Part shown: piece by piece, positions 22,901-33,099 of the stretch
How positions within the stretch are numbered: position 1 is the stretch's first letter
How the letters are laid out: each line of letters opens with the position of its first letter
Source: Dermanyssus gallinae
Taxonomy: Eukaryota > Arthropoda > Arachnida > Mesostigmata > Dermanyssidae
Reading direction: 5' to 3'
DNA length: 64,000 nt
Assembly (NCBI GenBank): GCA_003439945.1
Contig: QVRM01001126.1
Span: forward strand, 729,067 to 793,066
Made by a program: the position numbers and the translations under genes
The notes under the pieces: model-generated
The model's input: the letters and a program-made list of their open reading frames with translations, nothing else
What the model was told of the DNA's origin: nothing
Databases searched by the model: none

Positions 22901-23214
22901 ATTCCACGGAACTGCATGTTTACAACGCGTATGTTCTCGGTAAAAAAAGTGTTTAAAAAAATAAATCAAACAACGAGGCAGAAAATCACACGATCCGACG
23001 AAATCCAAGCAATATTTTGTATAATTGCTTTTGACAAAAAGGTTTTCATAATGGGCAGTACTTATTATCAGGAGTACCCCTATACAGTATTTGGTGCGTT
23101 TGTTAGTACGTCGAATAATAAGTAAGGCAACTATACAGGCAAATATAGACGCAAAGAAAGTAGCCTACTAGTAAAGCATATTCATAATTCGCAACAACTA
23201 TTGGTAAAAATACG

Positions 23215-23234
23215 TGGATAGTTATAACTATCCA
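23215..23234. repeat. 20-bp perfect palindrome
   Basis: TGGATAGTTATAACTATCCA is fully self-complementary. It could be chance or a dimeric binding site. Nothing nearby gives it a role. Confidence 0.8.
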
Positions 23235-23412
23235 ACTTGAGCTGGTGTCCCCCGATATAATGCACAACGAGCACACTCTCGGACATGAATACGTATATAT
23301 GCATACATACGTATATAACATAACCAACACTAAATCCTCTATCGCGTACACGCATTTCTTACTCCGTAACAGTCGGCTGATAGTTTCTACTCGAATGCAA
23401 CTTTTCCATTCC

Positions 23413-23415
<3 letters not shown>

Positions 23416-23443
<28 letters not shown>
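23416..23443. repeat. (TA)n microsatellite
   Basis: An uninterrupted TA tract. Confidence 0.95.
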
Positions 23444-23818
23444 AGTAGCAATATTAAATCTGCTAACGCCTATTTTTCTAGTACAGTACTTTAGCGGAGC
23501 TCCATAACTTAATTATGGTTCTAAGGCGTAAGGACAATGTGAGAAATGTCGTGCCAAAAATATGCTCAAAGTCAGCGAAATGGTGGCAAGCGAACATTTG
23601 CAAATGTCAGGACATATAAAATAAAACTGCACTCTGAGTCATAGTCAATTACTTCATTCCATATCTTAAGGAGTAGAGACGGCGCCTGGATTAAAAACTG
23701 CCCAACTGATCCAACCGGAGTGGATTACCTAGACGACGAAAACGAAAATTCGTTCGATTTTAGAAAACAAATCCCTATGCAGTTTTTACACAAGGGTACC
23801 TTGACATATTGATATGGT

Positions 23819-23824
23819 TTTATT
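23819..23824 (-). promoter_or_regulatory. Candidate poly(A) signal of retrotransposon copy 2
   Basis: AATAAA on the minus strand, about 73 bp after the RT stop codon. This is comparable in position to the signal in copy 1. Confidence 0.45.
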
Positions 23825-23896
23825 TCGCAATAACATTGCATTTCAAGATGGTACATAATTTCAATACAATTCATCCTTTTATACAATTTAAACACT

Positions 23897-26140
23897 TCAG
23901 CGACCGTCCCACCCGGCGAAAAAGTGCAAAGACCGCCGATGCTTCTGGCAGCTCGCTGCGTGGTATTTAGCGCATATCTGCGAGCAGAACCGGCAACGAC
24001 ATTGATCGTCAACTTGGTGAAATCCTTGGGTCGAACATACCAAGTGATGATAGCCATGCACAATGTATCTTGTGTACACGTGCCGGCTAGTGCATGCCAT
24101 TCCATCCCAAAGCCCCCTGGCAAGGTACACATCCAATTGCGCTACCTCTGCCGAGGCCTCGGTCACTTTTCCCTGCCACTCCAACAAAAATTGTTGAAGT
24201 GGTCCAGTAATAGGTGACCTAAGCCTGACTCTGATTGTTTCCACTGCCGGCCCGCAACCCGCTAGCAGGTACACGAAGCGGCTTTTTGCCGTCCGGGGTA
24301 AGCAAAGTACCCGCTTCATATATATTGTGAAGCATCTTTCTAGCTGCGCAAAATTTGCCGCTGAAAGATGGCCCCACACCCTGCCAAGGCTGTAGCTCAA
24401 CATTGGCACAATCTTAAGCTCATAAAGACGCACGGCCGCACTCAAAGACAGTCGTCGAGGGTCTCTCACCTCTGTGTGAATAGAGGTAATAGCCGCTCGA
24501 CACCTGTCGCCGATGTGCTGGGTAAAGGTCGTTCCCGTATAGTGTAGCCTCAGACCCAGATACGGGAAAGAGTTGACAAACTCCAGCGGTTGGCCACAAC
24601 AGGGTATTACGTCTGCTGCGGCCGATCGACCCCCACGGCGAAACTTCATGGCTTTCGTCTTCCGCGCATTTATTTGCAGGCCCTTACGGTGAAGGTAACT
24701 TTCGACGTCGCCGACAATTCGACGAATGGCACCGCGGTCCCGGTGGGCCACTACTATGTCATCCGCATACATGACGACGACGGCGTTTCTAAACTCCTCC
24801 CGCACATGGCGAGCTAGGTCTGCGATGAGCAAGGAGAATGCCAGGCAACTGAGAGGGTCCCCTTGGGGGGTCCCTACGTTTTGACAGAGCTGCAAGGTGT
24901 CTTCGCCCCTTACGTTTACTTCAAGGCGGTCTTCAGCAAAGAAGCTGGAGAGCACTCGTAGGAAAGAACCACCCACCCCAGCGTGTCGAAATGAATCGAC
25001 TAGTAGGTGACGGGGAGCTTTGTCGAAGGCCTTGACACAATCGATAAAGACGGCGTACAAGTGACCCCCGGGCACAGCCAGCACCCGTTCAACTTCCGAC
25101 TGGAGTACGTGGATCGCGTCCTGTGTACCTCGACCTTTCCTGAATCCGAATTGCTCCGGAGGTAAGGCCTTCTCCACAGTTGGAAGCGCCCTCGAGATAA
25201 TCAACTTGGCGAAGATTTTCTTGAGAGTGCGTTCCGACGCGATACCCCGATAGAGATTTGGATCGTCTACGTTGTCACCGTTTTTGCCCTTGAATAGCAG
25301 AGTAAGCCTGGCCTCGTGCCAAACCTGGGGTATGTGTCCCCCGCTGAGTATCTGATTAAACAGCTTACACAGCTCCTCCGCTAAAACATCGGACGACTTA
25401 GCCCAATGTTCGTAATAGATCCCATCGGGACCACTACTCTTTTTCTTGGGTAACCCGCGCATGATCTGCACAACTTCCTCCACCGTAAACGGCGAATTCA
25501 TGACGTGCTGCTCCAGAGTGAGCGGTTGCTCAATAACTGGGTTAGGCGCGGGGGCGTTTGCATCGAGCAGAAGGGCAGTGAAGTGCTGCCGCAACTGCTC
25601 CTTTGTCATGCTGTGCATGCTTCTGTTTTGCCGGCGAACAATGTAGACATGGGGTTCGCGCTCTGCTCTCTCAAGCAAACGAAACTCCTCCTCATCATCA
25701 TACCGGCGCTTACTCTCCACAAGCAGTTTCTTGTAGGTTGCTCTATGTCGGCCATAGAGCGCCCTACGATCAGCAACTACCTGGGGGTCGGGGTGTAGAG
25801 CCCGTGCTCGGCGCAGGAGCCCCAAGACTTCCCGACGTTTTAAGTAGCAGGCCTGTGTAAACCAGGGCCGCGCCCGTCTTTGTCTGTACTTCTTCTTGAC
25901 TACAGCCGCCTTGACAGTGGCCTCCAAAGCGTGGTTGCTTTGTTCAATGTCAGAAGTTGATCTCAGCAGCTCTAACTCGCGCGTCAATACACGCAAATCT
26001 AGTTGCCTAGACCAGTACGTTATCGGCTGCCGACGTGGGGCGTGTCCCTGGCCAGGCACACACAGAGACCTTGACATATTGTGGGTTGTCAACGAACTGG
26101 CATGTCTGTGGTCAGCATAATTAGAGTTATATGAGCTCAC
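23897..26140 (-). CDS. Non-LTR retrotransposon ORF: linker, reverse transcriptase and CCHC finger (family 1, copy 2)
   Basis: A 747-codon frame without interruption. It opens with GTG after an upstream in-frame stop, so the true start is lost and the ORF is probably 5'-truncated. Residues 6-13 (SNYADHRH) resemble the last block of an apurinic-type endonuclease domain, so most of that domain would be missing. A linker with RPWFTQACY follows (about 91). RT motifs: GPDGIYYEHW (237-246), FGFRKGRGTQDA (331-342), motif A FIDCVKAFD (365-373, catalytic D367), motif B GTPQGDPLS (423-431), motif C YADD (458-461), motif D KTKAMKF (494-500). C716-x2-C719-x7-H727-x3-C731 forms a terminal zinc-finger-like motif. 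All catalytic aspartates are present. Family enzymes reverse-transcribe element RNA at the nicked target. Clade unresolved. Confidence 0.9.
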   Translation of the reverse strand: MSSYNSNYADHRHASSLTTHNMSRSLCVPGQGHAPRRQPITYWSRQLDLRVLTRELELLRSTSDIEQSNHALEATVKAAVVKKKYRQRRARPWFTQACYLKRREVLGLLRRARALHPDPQVVADRRALYGRHRATYKKLLVESKRRYDDEEEFRLLERAEREPHVYIVRRQNRSMHSMTKEQLRQHFTALLLDANAPAPNPVIEQPLTLEQHVMNSPFTVEEVVQIMRGLPKKKSSGPDGIYYEHWAKSSDVLAEELCKLFNQILSGGHIPQVWHEARLTLLFKGKNGDNVDDPNLYRGIASERTLKKIFAKLIISRALPTVEKALPPEQFGFRKGRGTQDAIHVLQSEVERVLAVPGGHLYAVFIDCVKAFDKAPRHLLVDSFRHAGVGGSFLRVLSSFFAEDRLEVNVRGEDTLQLCQNVGTPQGDPLSCLAFSLLIADLARHVREEFRNAVVVMYADDIVVAHRDRGAIRRIVGDVESYLHRKGLQINARKTKAMKFRRGGRSAAADVIPCCGQPLEFVNSFPYLGLRLHYTGTTFTQHIGDRCRAAITSIHTEVRDPRRLSLSAAVRLYELKIVPMLSYSLGRVWGHLSAANFAQLERCFTIYMKRVLCLPRTAKSRFVYLLAGCGPAVETIRVRLRSPITGPLQQFLLEWQGKVTEASAEVAQLDVYLARGLWDGMACTSRHVYTRYIVHGYHHLVCSTQGFHQVDDQCRCRFCSQICAKYHAASCQKHRRSLHFFAGWDGR

Positions 26141-26149
26141 AGGGTGGAA

Positions 26150-27160
26150 CGCAGAAGAGCAGCCTTCAGCCGTCTAGTTAAGATTGGTGATAAAATGCTG
26201 CGTTTACGGTCGGTACCTATTCACCGTCTAGATCGGGCGTTTTCTCCTCAAATCGGCCAAATCCTCTTGCCGTTGAATTTTAACCAATCTTTTTACGAGG
26301 AGGGGGGATAAGGAGCAAGGGAGGGAGAGACGAAGAGAAAAAGGGAAACAAACGCGCCGCCGTAATCGACATGTCGGAAAACACGGATCCGTACTTTGCT
26401 ATGTATGATCAAACAGCTCAATTAAAATTAAATCAAACAAATTAAATACGTAAACAACTCGCGCCACTACTCCCCGCCTCATTAGCAACGGGCTAACAGA
26501 TAGCCTTGCATCGGCCGTTTAAGCTGCACGCTGGTGCACGCCGCGCAGAAATAGGAAAACGTGCACGATCGGGAAAGATACGCACGGGCCGAGTACAAAG
26601 TACATGCCGCTTGATGAAACGTGGCTCGAATACGAGGGCTCGAATAGCGAGCGGCTGGTCTTTCGAGGACAACCTGAACACAGGACCTGTAAGCAAACAA
26701 CTCCGATCGGCCACTCCTTGGCCCACTTGTTTTTACTGCCGCGTCTGATATAACACGCAATCTCATCACTTTGTGCTACACACAACGGCCACAGTGTTGG
26801 CGCGTAATGCTGTGCGGAATTGCCACCGGAATTGCCTGTCTCTCACGTTGTTGCATTGGAATGAAATGGAATAAATACTCCGTACGGATACAACTTCGGG
26901 GCATTATAATTCGCTCCATATTGCATTCTTATTCTAAATTTATGGCCAACCGCGTGTTTTAATACAATCACTGCTGGAACTAATTTATAGTTATTCAATT
27001 GAACAGATCTCTATATTCTCGTATATTATATGTCCTTTGGATTCAACGATTTGAACTTGTTGTGCCAAAAAATATTCTAGATTTCAAGTATGCTTGACTG
27101 ATAGCGTGCGTAATCACGATTCCTGCCCAATTAACCCACCTGCAGCACCCAATTCGCAAA
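26150..27160. other. No confident gene upstream of the retrotransposon ORF
   Basis: The first roughly 250 bp could contain decayed 5' sequence of the element, but I could not read an endonuclease domain in any frame. All frames at 26,480-26,790 are short, overlap each other on both strands and match nothing I recognise. Confidence 0.45.
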
Positions 27161-27171
27161 TAAAGTCAAGT

Positions 27172-27240
27172 ATCACGGTTTTTCAAGTCGCAATTCTACA
27201 TATTTCAATATGTAACATTTGCGACTTGAAAAACCGTGAT
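27172..27240. ncRNA. Compact hairpin, microRNA-precursor-like
   Basis: Arms 27,172-27,193 and 27,219-27,240 are perfect 22-nt reverse complements. Inside is a small internal loop (3/4 nt), then a second 7-bp stem (TACATAT/ATATGTA) closed by TTCA. The 69-nt size and shape match a small pre-miRNA-like foldback. The fully paired stem also fits a miniature inverted-repeat transposon. Expression is unknown. Confidence 0.4.
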
Positions 27241-27301
27241 GAAAGTACACATTTCTGTCATTCTGGTTCTGCCTGATTGCCATATATAACGCACGGTGAA
27301 C

Positions 27302-27327
27302 ATATATATATATATATATACCTGTGA

Positions 27328-27407
<80 letters not shown>
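27302..27407. repeat. (TA)n microsatellite, two blocks
   Basis: Two TA tracts, 27,302-27,320 and about 27,332-27,407, separated by CCTGTGAGTG. Among the longest TA tracts in the window. Confidence 0.95.
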
Positions 27408-27410
<3 letters not shown>

Positions 27411-27640
27411 TATTGCTTAATAAACGAAGTTCTCTAATTATACTGTTTTGTCATTCCTGCTGCGCGATAATTATCATTGTGAGTCATTTTAGGAACGTAA
27501 TTTATTTAGTAATTTGTTTGCGCTGATCTGTATCGGTGCGTACATGTGCGCTATTTATCCCTCGAATAATAATTGATAAACAGACATGTACTCACAAGCT
27601 CAACTAGATTATCAGAACGTGCAGCAGTTCCATCCCTCTA

Positions 27641-27688
27641 AGCGAATACAAATATTCCGTGGGCAGGGCGAATACAAATATTCCGTGC
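27641..27688. repeat. Short direct duplication
   Basis: GCGAATACAAATATTCCGTG occurs twice with about 8 bp between the copies. Too short to assign to a family. Confidence 0.75.
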
Positions 27689-27699
27689 TCTGCAAGCTT

Positions 27700-28880
27700 A
27701 AACTGGGGCCGAATATATTACTAGCCAGTTGTCGACTAAAAATGTAGCCAATTTCCTATATAAGCATTCAAAACCTATTAAAATTAAGCTAATTGTATCC
27801 AAATGCGATATGTGATGTTCTACATCTGGCACTATTATTATTATTATTGAGGACAGACTATTCACACATACCACGCTAAACACCGTCCTCTCCAAGGGCG
27901 CTTTACATATTAGACGAGAGACCCCGTGGATCTAACGAGTGACCTGTGCCTAACTCAAAGGAGCATGGGGAAAAGGTGAGGTACACGAAACTTGCTCTTC
28001 TCTATCGAATGCATCAATCCATTGTCCAGCGCATTTTTAGGTTTTAAAGCATTGGGTGCAATAAGCCAACGCCATTTTCTTAATCTAATGTTTATTGTTA
28101 ATAGCATATATATGTGTCACAATTACTAAAATCGTAATTATATAACGTCTCCGGTATTGCATATAATATTATTGCTGGAGTGTCGGGGAGCACTCATAAG
28201 CGATCTGTGTTTAAAATGCGGAATATGGAAATTAATCGTCTTTTACGATTTTCCTCAACATACTTGATCTTCTAGTCATACGCCGCATATTTTAAGTAAC
28301 GCTATTCATGAAAATAAATAATTAAACATTTGCTCGTTTAAAAAAGTTTCTTAAAGAGGTTTCATGTTTTGCCACAAAATCGCATATATGGCTATCGTAA
28401 TCAAACCGGGTATACCGTAGGCATGTTTCAGGCGTTATATTCATCTGATGGATCACTGTTGCCTATTAACCATATGAGCGCCGACCTTAATCAGATTTTT
28501 TTGCTGATAGAATTGGTAATCAATCGCCGTTAAAACGTGTTCTGTAACATGTTTTGTTATGACGGTCTGAACTGTTGCTATAAAATTAGCGGAAAAACGG
28601 GGTTTCCTACACACAAATATGCCAAAGAAATGCCGTTTATCCTTAAGGTTGAGGTTTTAATAAATTATTAAATACAAATAATTTAGATAGGAACATAACT
28701 TTATCGAAGCTGTTGCTGCAATGACAAAAAGCAGTCCCTTATATTTCAAAGCTGCCGCGCTGGTTTGAATGAATTTTTTTTATGCTGAGCGCGTTACACG
28801 AATTTGCCTGACTTCACAATTCATTGAGTTTCATTAAATGGTGCTCGTTAAGCCATTAAATAGATGATAAATCATGCCGC
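27700..28880. other. No recognisable gene
   Basis: AT-rich DNA with only short chance frames. Confidence 0.5.
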
Positions 28881-28899
28881 TGAAGTTAGCGGCCATGCT

Positions 28900-29575
28900 G
28901 CTGCAAAGGTCGTTGGAGAAGCCCTAGATATCTCAACATGTCCGGCCCCGGTGCATTGAAGATACGCCTCACGGCGATTTCGTAGTTCAAAGTCCGTAAG
29001 GGACGGAGGGTGAACTAAAATTAAAAGGCCAAACGATGGAATATGGCTGCAAGAAAAATCCAACAACGTGCGACAGCACTCTTAAGCAGGGAGAATGTCA
29101 GCACAAGCTTCAGTGATAAGATAGGCAGAGATAATTCATGACGGGAGCATGCCGATTGTTCATCCCCCATGGAGTCGAAATAACGTGACGATGTATCGAG
29201 AACGAAATAATTAGAATTGTCTGATACTGTGAACAGAGAGAACCCCGACGCTCTCAGCAGGATTCGGCGTTTTTTTTTATAAAACCGGAGAAAAAGCTCT
29301 GGGTTTACGCATTGAGATTTTTCCAATATGGAGAATGTCCATCATACTCGCCGGATTTAAACCCGCTTGACTGTTACTCCATGTGGGTGAATCTTTGCGC
29401 CAATGTTTGCTCTGTCAGATACAACTTCGATGCTCTGCAGCAAACTCTAAGATACCACAAGAGATCGCTCGTGATTCATGCAAGGCCCTTTTCGACAGGC
29501 TGGTTCGCCCTGTGGTTCACGCCAAGAGATTCTCATTGTAAGCTGATGGGTACACTAGAAACTAGATAAACTGGG
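28900..29575 (+). pseudogene. Decayed mariner-like (Tc1/mariner superfamily) transposase
   Basis: In one frame, LFIPHGVEIT is followed by QQDSA (second catalytic aspartate, codon 29,261-29,263). Later comes SPDLNPLD (third aspartate, codon 29,369-29,371), with 35 residues between the aspartates. In a shifted frame the C-terminus reads IPQEIARDSCKALFDRL. These are the block order and spacing of DD-D mariner-like transposases of the 'SPDLNPLDYYVW' type. The N-terminal DNA-binding part is not readable, and stops and frameshifts are present. Terminal inverted repeats were not found. Confidence 0.65.
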
Positions 29576-29579
29576 GAAT

Positions 29580-30025
29580 ATCTTGATACCAATAAAGCTA
29601 ACATTTTAAGGTTAAATTAATTACGGCCATTCTCCCAGGAGATACTTAGCCTAATTGACCTTAAAAGTACAATCTTTATTTTTCATTCATATCTGTTTTT
29701 TTATTACGGAGCTTTTATTTAGATTTAGAATGGGGTTTATATGCGAAACCGCAGAACAAACGCTTAAGCGTTTGAAAAATGTCAACCGTTTATCGCATAG
29801 TACACGCAGATAGACAAGTGTGTACACAGTAAATAGGTGGTCCAGGCCCTCCGTATGGCATAGTATTGTAGGAACAAAATGCACTCAACACAACAGTACT
29901 GCCGACCCTCTGTAAGATGGCGCCTACAACTCATGAATCAATTAACATCCCCACAGCTCATCACTTCGCAACGCTTGCCAACACCCTCATTGTCTCTCCT
30001 ACACCAGAGCCGGCAGCAATATTTT
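29580..30025. other. No recognisable gene
   Basis: Spacer between two transposable-element relics. The frame at 29,879-30,181 (+) is a shadow of the minus-strand RT relic in its right part. Confidence 0.45.
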
Positions 30026-30029
30026 TTTT

Positions 30030-30560
30030 ATTCCTGCACAAAAACACTCCCTGAAGGAGGAGGCCCGCGCGCTAAAAACCAATTGTCTGGCCGTATAAGA
30101 ACCAGTTTTCTGACGGCAACTGACTCGACCGCGGACACTATTATTATTTTTATTCGCCGTCTTGAACGTCGGAGCCTGTAAGTGTTAGACATGAGTCGTG
30201 CAAAGTTGTTGGCTGCCTTGATTGTCTTCTCCATCGTCCGCCACAAGTGTTTAAGCGCCACGGTTTCCTAGGCGGAGGTGGAGCGTGGGGCAGTTCCTCC
30301 GTATCACCAGGAGGATACTCTCGCTCTTGGCACCGGCGAGAGCGAGCTCCGCCGCCCGCATCCAGTGGGCGACATCTGCGAGGTATTGGTTTTGCTCGTA
30401 TTCACATCCAATACGTATTCATAAGAGATCGTAACAACTTTTTTTTTGCCAACTCGATTGTCGAAGTGTCAGTACTACTCGACACGTTAGTCGGGTCGAG
30501 CCGAAATAAGATTGCAGTATCGCCAACAAAAGCTATCGCCTTTTCCAGATTATCGTGTTT
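30030..30560 (-). pseudogene. Decayed R1-like non-LTR RT fragment
   Basis: Three frames must be joined. The first block, AIAFVGDTAILFRLD, corresponds to motif C (FADDTA), with its second residue pair eroded. The next, ADVAHWMRAAELALAGAKSE, corresponds to the 'W....ELALA..KTE' block of R1/I-type RTs. Then MEKTIKAANNFARLMSN and a SRRR block match the 'KAA..LARLMPN..G.R.SRRR' segment. Frameshifts separate all three. Its plus-strand shadow frames are not genes. Confidence 0.65.
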
Positions 30561-30596
30561 AGTTCTTAATAGTATGAAGTAGTATCAGAAACATAT

Positions 30597-31545
30597 TTGA
30601 ATTGTGTTTATTTACTCAAATTGAATATTATAGGCAGTTTATAAGGGTTTCTTTGTAATGATCCATCTTCCCACGCTTCCGACGAGAGAAGTAGTGATCC
30701 AATGCTGTGCATTCCACTACATGGTACTTGGCACACCTTTGCAGGCAGAACCGGCAGGCCCACAATCTATACTCCTTATTAAAGGCGACGTTTGAACATA
30801 CCATAGTATGTTCTACATACTAACGGACGATGAACCTGGTATAAACGTGACGACTATCACATGCAGGATTACACTAAAGGTGCAAGGCATTGACAACGTT
30901 CAAAAAAGTCTTCGGACATTACCTACTTTTCCGTAAATGGAGACAGGTGCCGTCGTACTATTTACTTTATATGCGCTGTAAACGTCGTTCCTGTGTAATG
31001 AACCCGGAAGCCAAAATACTGGGTTCAGTAAACAAACTCCAATGATTGGCCGCCGCCCGTAACTCACAAGGTCAGCGATGAAGAGGGTAAATGAAACTCA
31101 GCTTAGCAGGTCTTCTTGCGGAGTTCTCACGTTTTGCTTAATCTCCAATACACCATAATCACCGTCTGGCAACAAGATGTCCTTATCAAAGAAACTTGCT
31201 ATCAATCTCACGAAAGAGCCACCCACTCCTGCTTCTTGGAATGCTTCAATAAGCAGATGACGAACGGCTTGATTAAAGGCCTTGACGCAGTTAAAAATGA
31301 CTGCATACAGATAACCTCAAAAATGTGCCACAGCTCGCTCGACTTCTGACTAAAGAACGTGTATTGCATCACGGGCTCCTGGGCCTCTCCTAAAGCCGAA
31401 TTGCTTCGTTGAAAGGGCTTCTTCGGCCAATCTTTCTTGAGGTGCGCTCTGGCAATAGAGATTTGGACCCTGTTTGTCATATCCATGCATAACCTTGAAC
31501 AGAAGAAAAGCCAGGCTTTAGGCATCTGCACCATCTATATACATG
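30597..31545 (-). pseudogene. Decayed family-1 RT (copy 3)
   Basis: The reverse complement matches copy 1 at its 3' end: the zinc-finger codons around GGTGTGCCAAGTACCATG and the AATAAACA tail. It matches copy 2 further upstream, in the motif A-B region (AAGGCCTTGACGCAG and flanks). At least two deletions, near 30,940 and 31,060, remove most of the segment between. The 3' part is clearly closer to copy 1 than to copy 2. Stops and frameshifts are abundant. Confidence 0.75.
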
Positions 31546-31584
31546 CATTTAAGCAATCACAACGAGCTTCCGCCAAGAGAGCCC

Positions 31585-32460
31585 ATCGGAAATAAAAAAA
31601 AGAGTATTAGCAGCAGAGAGGGATCAAGGACAAGGCCCTGCGGAGTCCCCAAGTCAACAAACTGCTAAGTAGATTGAGTAGGTCCAACCTTTACATACCT
31701 CTAGCAAATCGTCTCTTATGGTGGTAGCGCTTCCGTTTCTAACCTCTACAGACTGACGTCTATCCCTATAATATATCCCCATAATAAGACCTAAACCCGC
31801 TTATTGTGGAAAACGTGCAACCCGAGTGGGTCAATATCTGGGTAAACAATCTGTGGTCAAAACAATTGAAGGCAGACGCTACGCCCAGAAACACATCCAA
31901 ACAATCCTGGTCAATTTTCGCCGAATTAATCACATGCAGCCACAGATGTGCTATGGCTAAGTCCGTCCATCGGTTCTTACAAAAACCAAATTAGTATAAC
32001 GAGAGGAAGGTCTGCGGCACGAACTCTTCACAGACATTTGAAATATAGTCAACAACTGAGATAGGGCGGTAGCTGAACGTAAGACACATATCACGTTTAC
32101 CTTTGTAAAATGGGACAACTTTGGTAGATCTCAAACATCTAGGAAAATAGCCATGTTTAAAAGAAAGGTTAATTACTCTTGCCAATAATCTGCAATAGCG
32201 GAGGAGGCTAACCAAAAAACACCCTTGACCCCACTAGACCAGCCAGAATTCAAACTCCTTCTCGCGCCTTTAACATCAGAGGACTGCACACGGAGCAACA
32301 AAAATACTTTGATTCCTCAGGCTATTATAGTTCGTCAGGGCCGTGACCATCAGTACACGACGATTTTAAAGTTTCTAAAGTTTTTCATCCAACTGTAGCG
32401 AAATTTCGAATTAGTTCGTCGGCGATCGATTTAGGCTCGCTAATCGTGGAATCTTTTCTG
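31585..32460 (-). pseudogene. Decayed jockey/CR1-like RT
   Basis: Blocks on the minus strand, in order: ADELIRNFATVG; FPRCLRSTKVVPFYKGKR; YRPISVVDYISNVCE (fingers); FCKNRWTDLAIAHLWL ('GFR..RST' region); a motif A relic around LGVASAFNCFDHRL; and LGTPQGLVLDPSLLLIL (motif B). Frames differ between blocks and stops interrupt them. The YADD motif and C-terminus are absent, so the element was truncated where copy 3 of family 1 now begins. Confidence 0.7.
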
Positions 32461-32754
32461 GGGGTAGAAAAAAACTTTCTACCTTTTCTGCTTTTTTAAA
32501 AAAAATAACAATTACAAACGCCACTAGACTGAGTGTGCGAAGATCTAAAAAGACCAGTCGAACGAGTAAAACACAAATCATGCTTGGTTATTTTAGAACT
32601 TTTTTCCATACTTTCTCAAAAGCTCCAATTCTGGCCTATTGCAGCATCGCAAATTGTGCATGCGTGGCGTTTAAGCCCGTTAGTAAAGAAATGGAGGGAA
32701 AGGAGCATGTGTGTACGGGTCTGTGTCTAAACCTTTCGGGATGACACTCAGCCA

Positions 32755-32930
32755 AGATTTAACGTCCACGGAACTGCTTTTCGTCTTACTTCATAGACGG
32801 ACGACCCCCATAAATACAAATGTGCAACGGTGGGGCTGGAACCCGCCCACCTAGGTGTCTCCACCGGCTGCGAGGCGCAGACAAACGTACAAGCAGCACT
32901 GTAGAAGCCCTCCGGTTGAGTATATCCGTG
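32755..32930 (-). repeat. tRNA-derived SINE copy
   Basis: Homologous to 15,425-15,600. On the minus strand TACTCAACCGG is A-box-like and GGGTTCCAGCCCC is a good B box. They are followed by the shared body with CATTTGTATTTATGGGG and ending TTCCGTGGACGTTA. Confidence 0.6.
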
Positions 32931-33058
32931 ACTGCCTTCGACGGTCAAAGTGGACAATTCGATTGAACCTCTAGATCAGTCCCAACGATTAGAAATATGA
33001 TGCCTCTACGAAGACGACTTTTGTAGAAAAAGGAAATGCAGTTTTTAAGTGCATGCAA

Positions 33059-33060
<2 letters not shown>

Positions 33061-33092
<32 letters not shown>
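33061..33092. repeat. (TA)n microsatellite
   Basis: An uninterrupted TA tract. Confidence 0.95.
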
Positions 33093-33094
<2 letters not shown>

Positions 33095-33099
33095 CAAAT

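Noticed and set aside
24590..25860. Plus-strand frames at 24,590-24,817, 25,446-25,646, 25,505-25,798 and 25,603-25,860
   Set aside because: Shadows of the 747-codon minus-strand RT ORF, which has full domain support.
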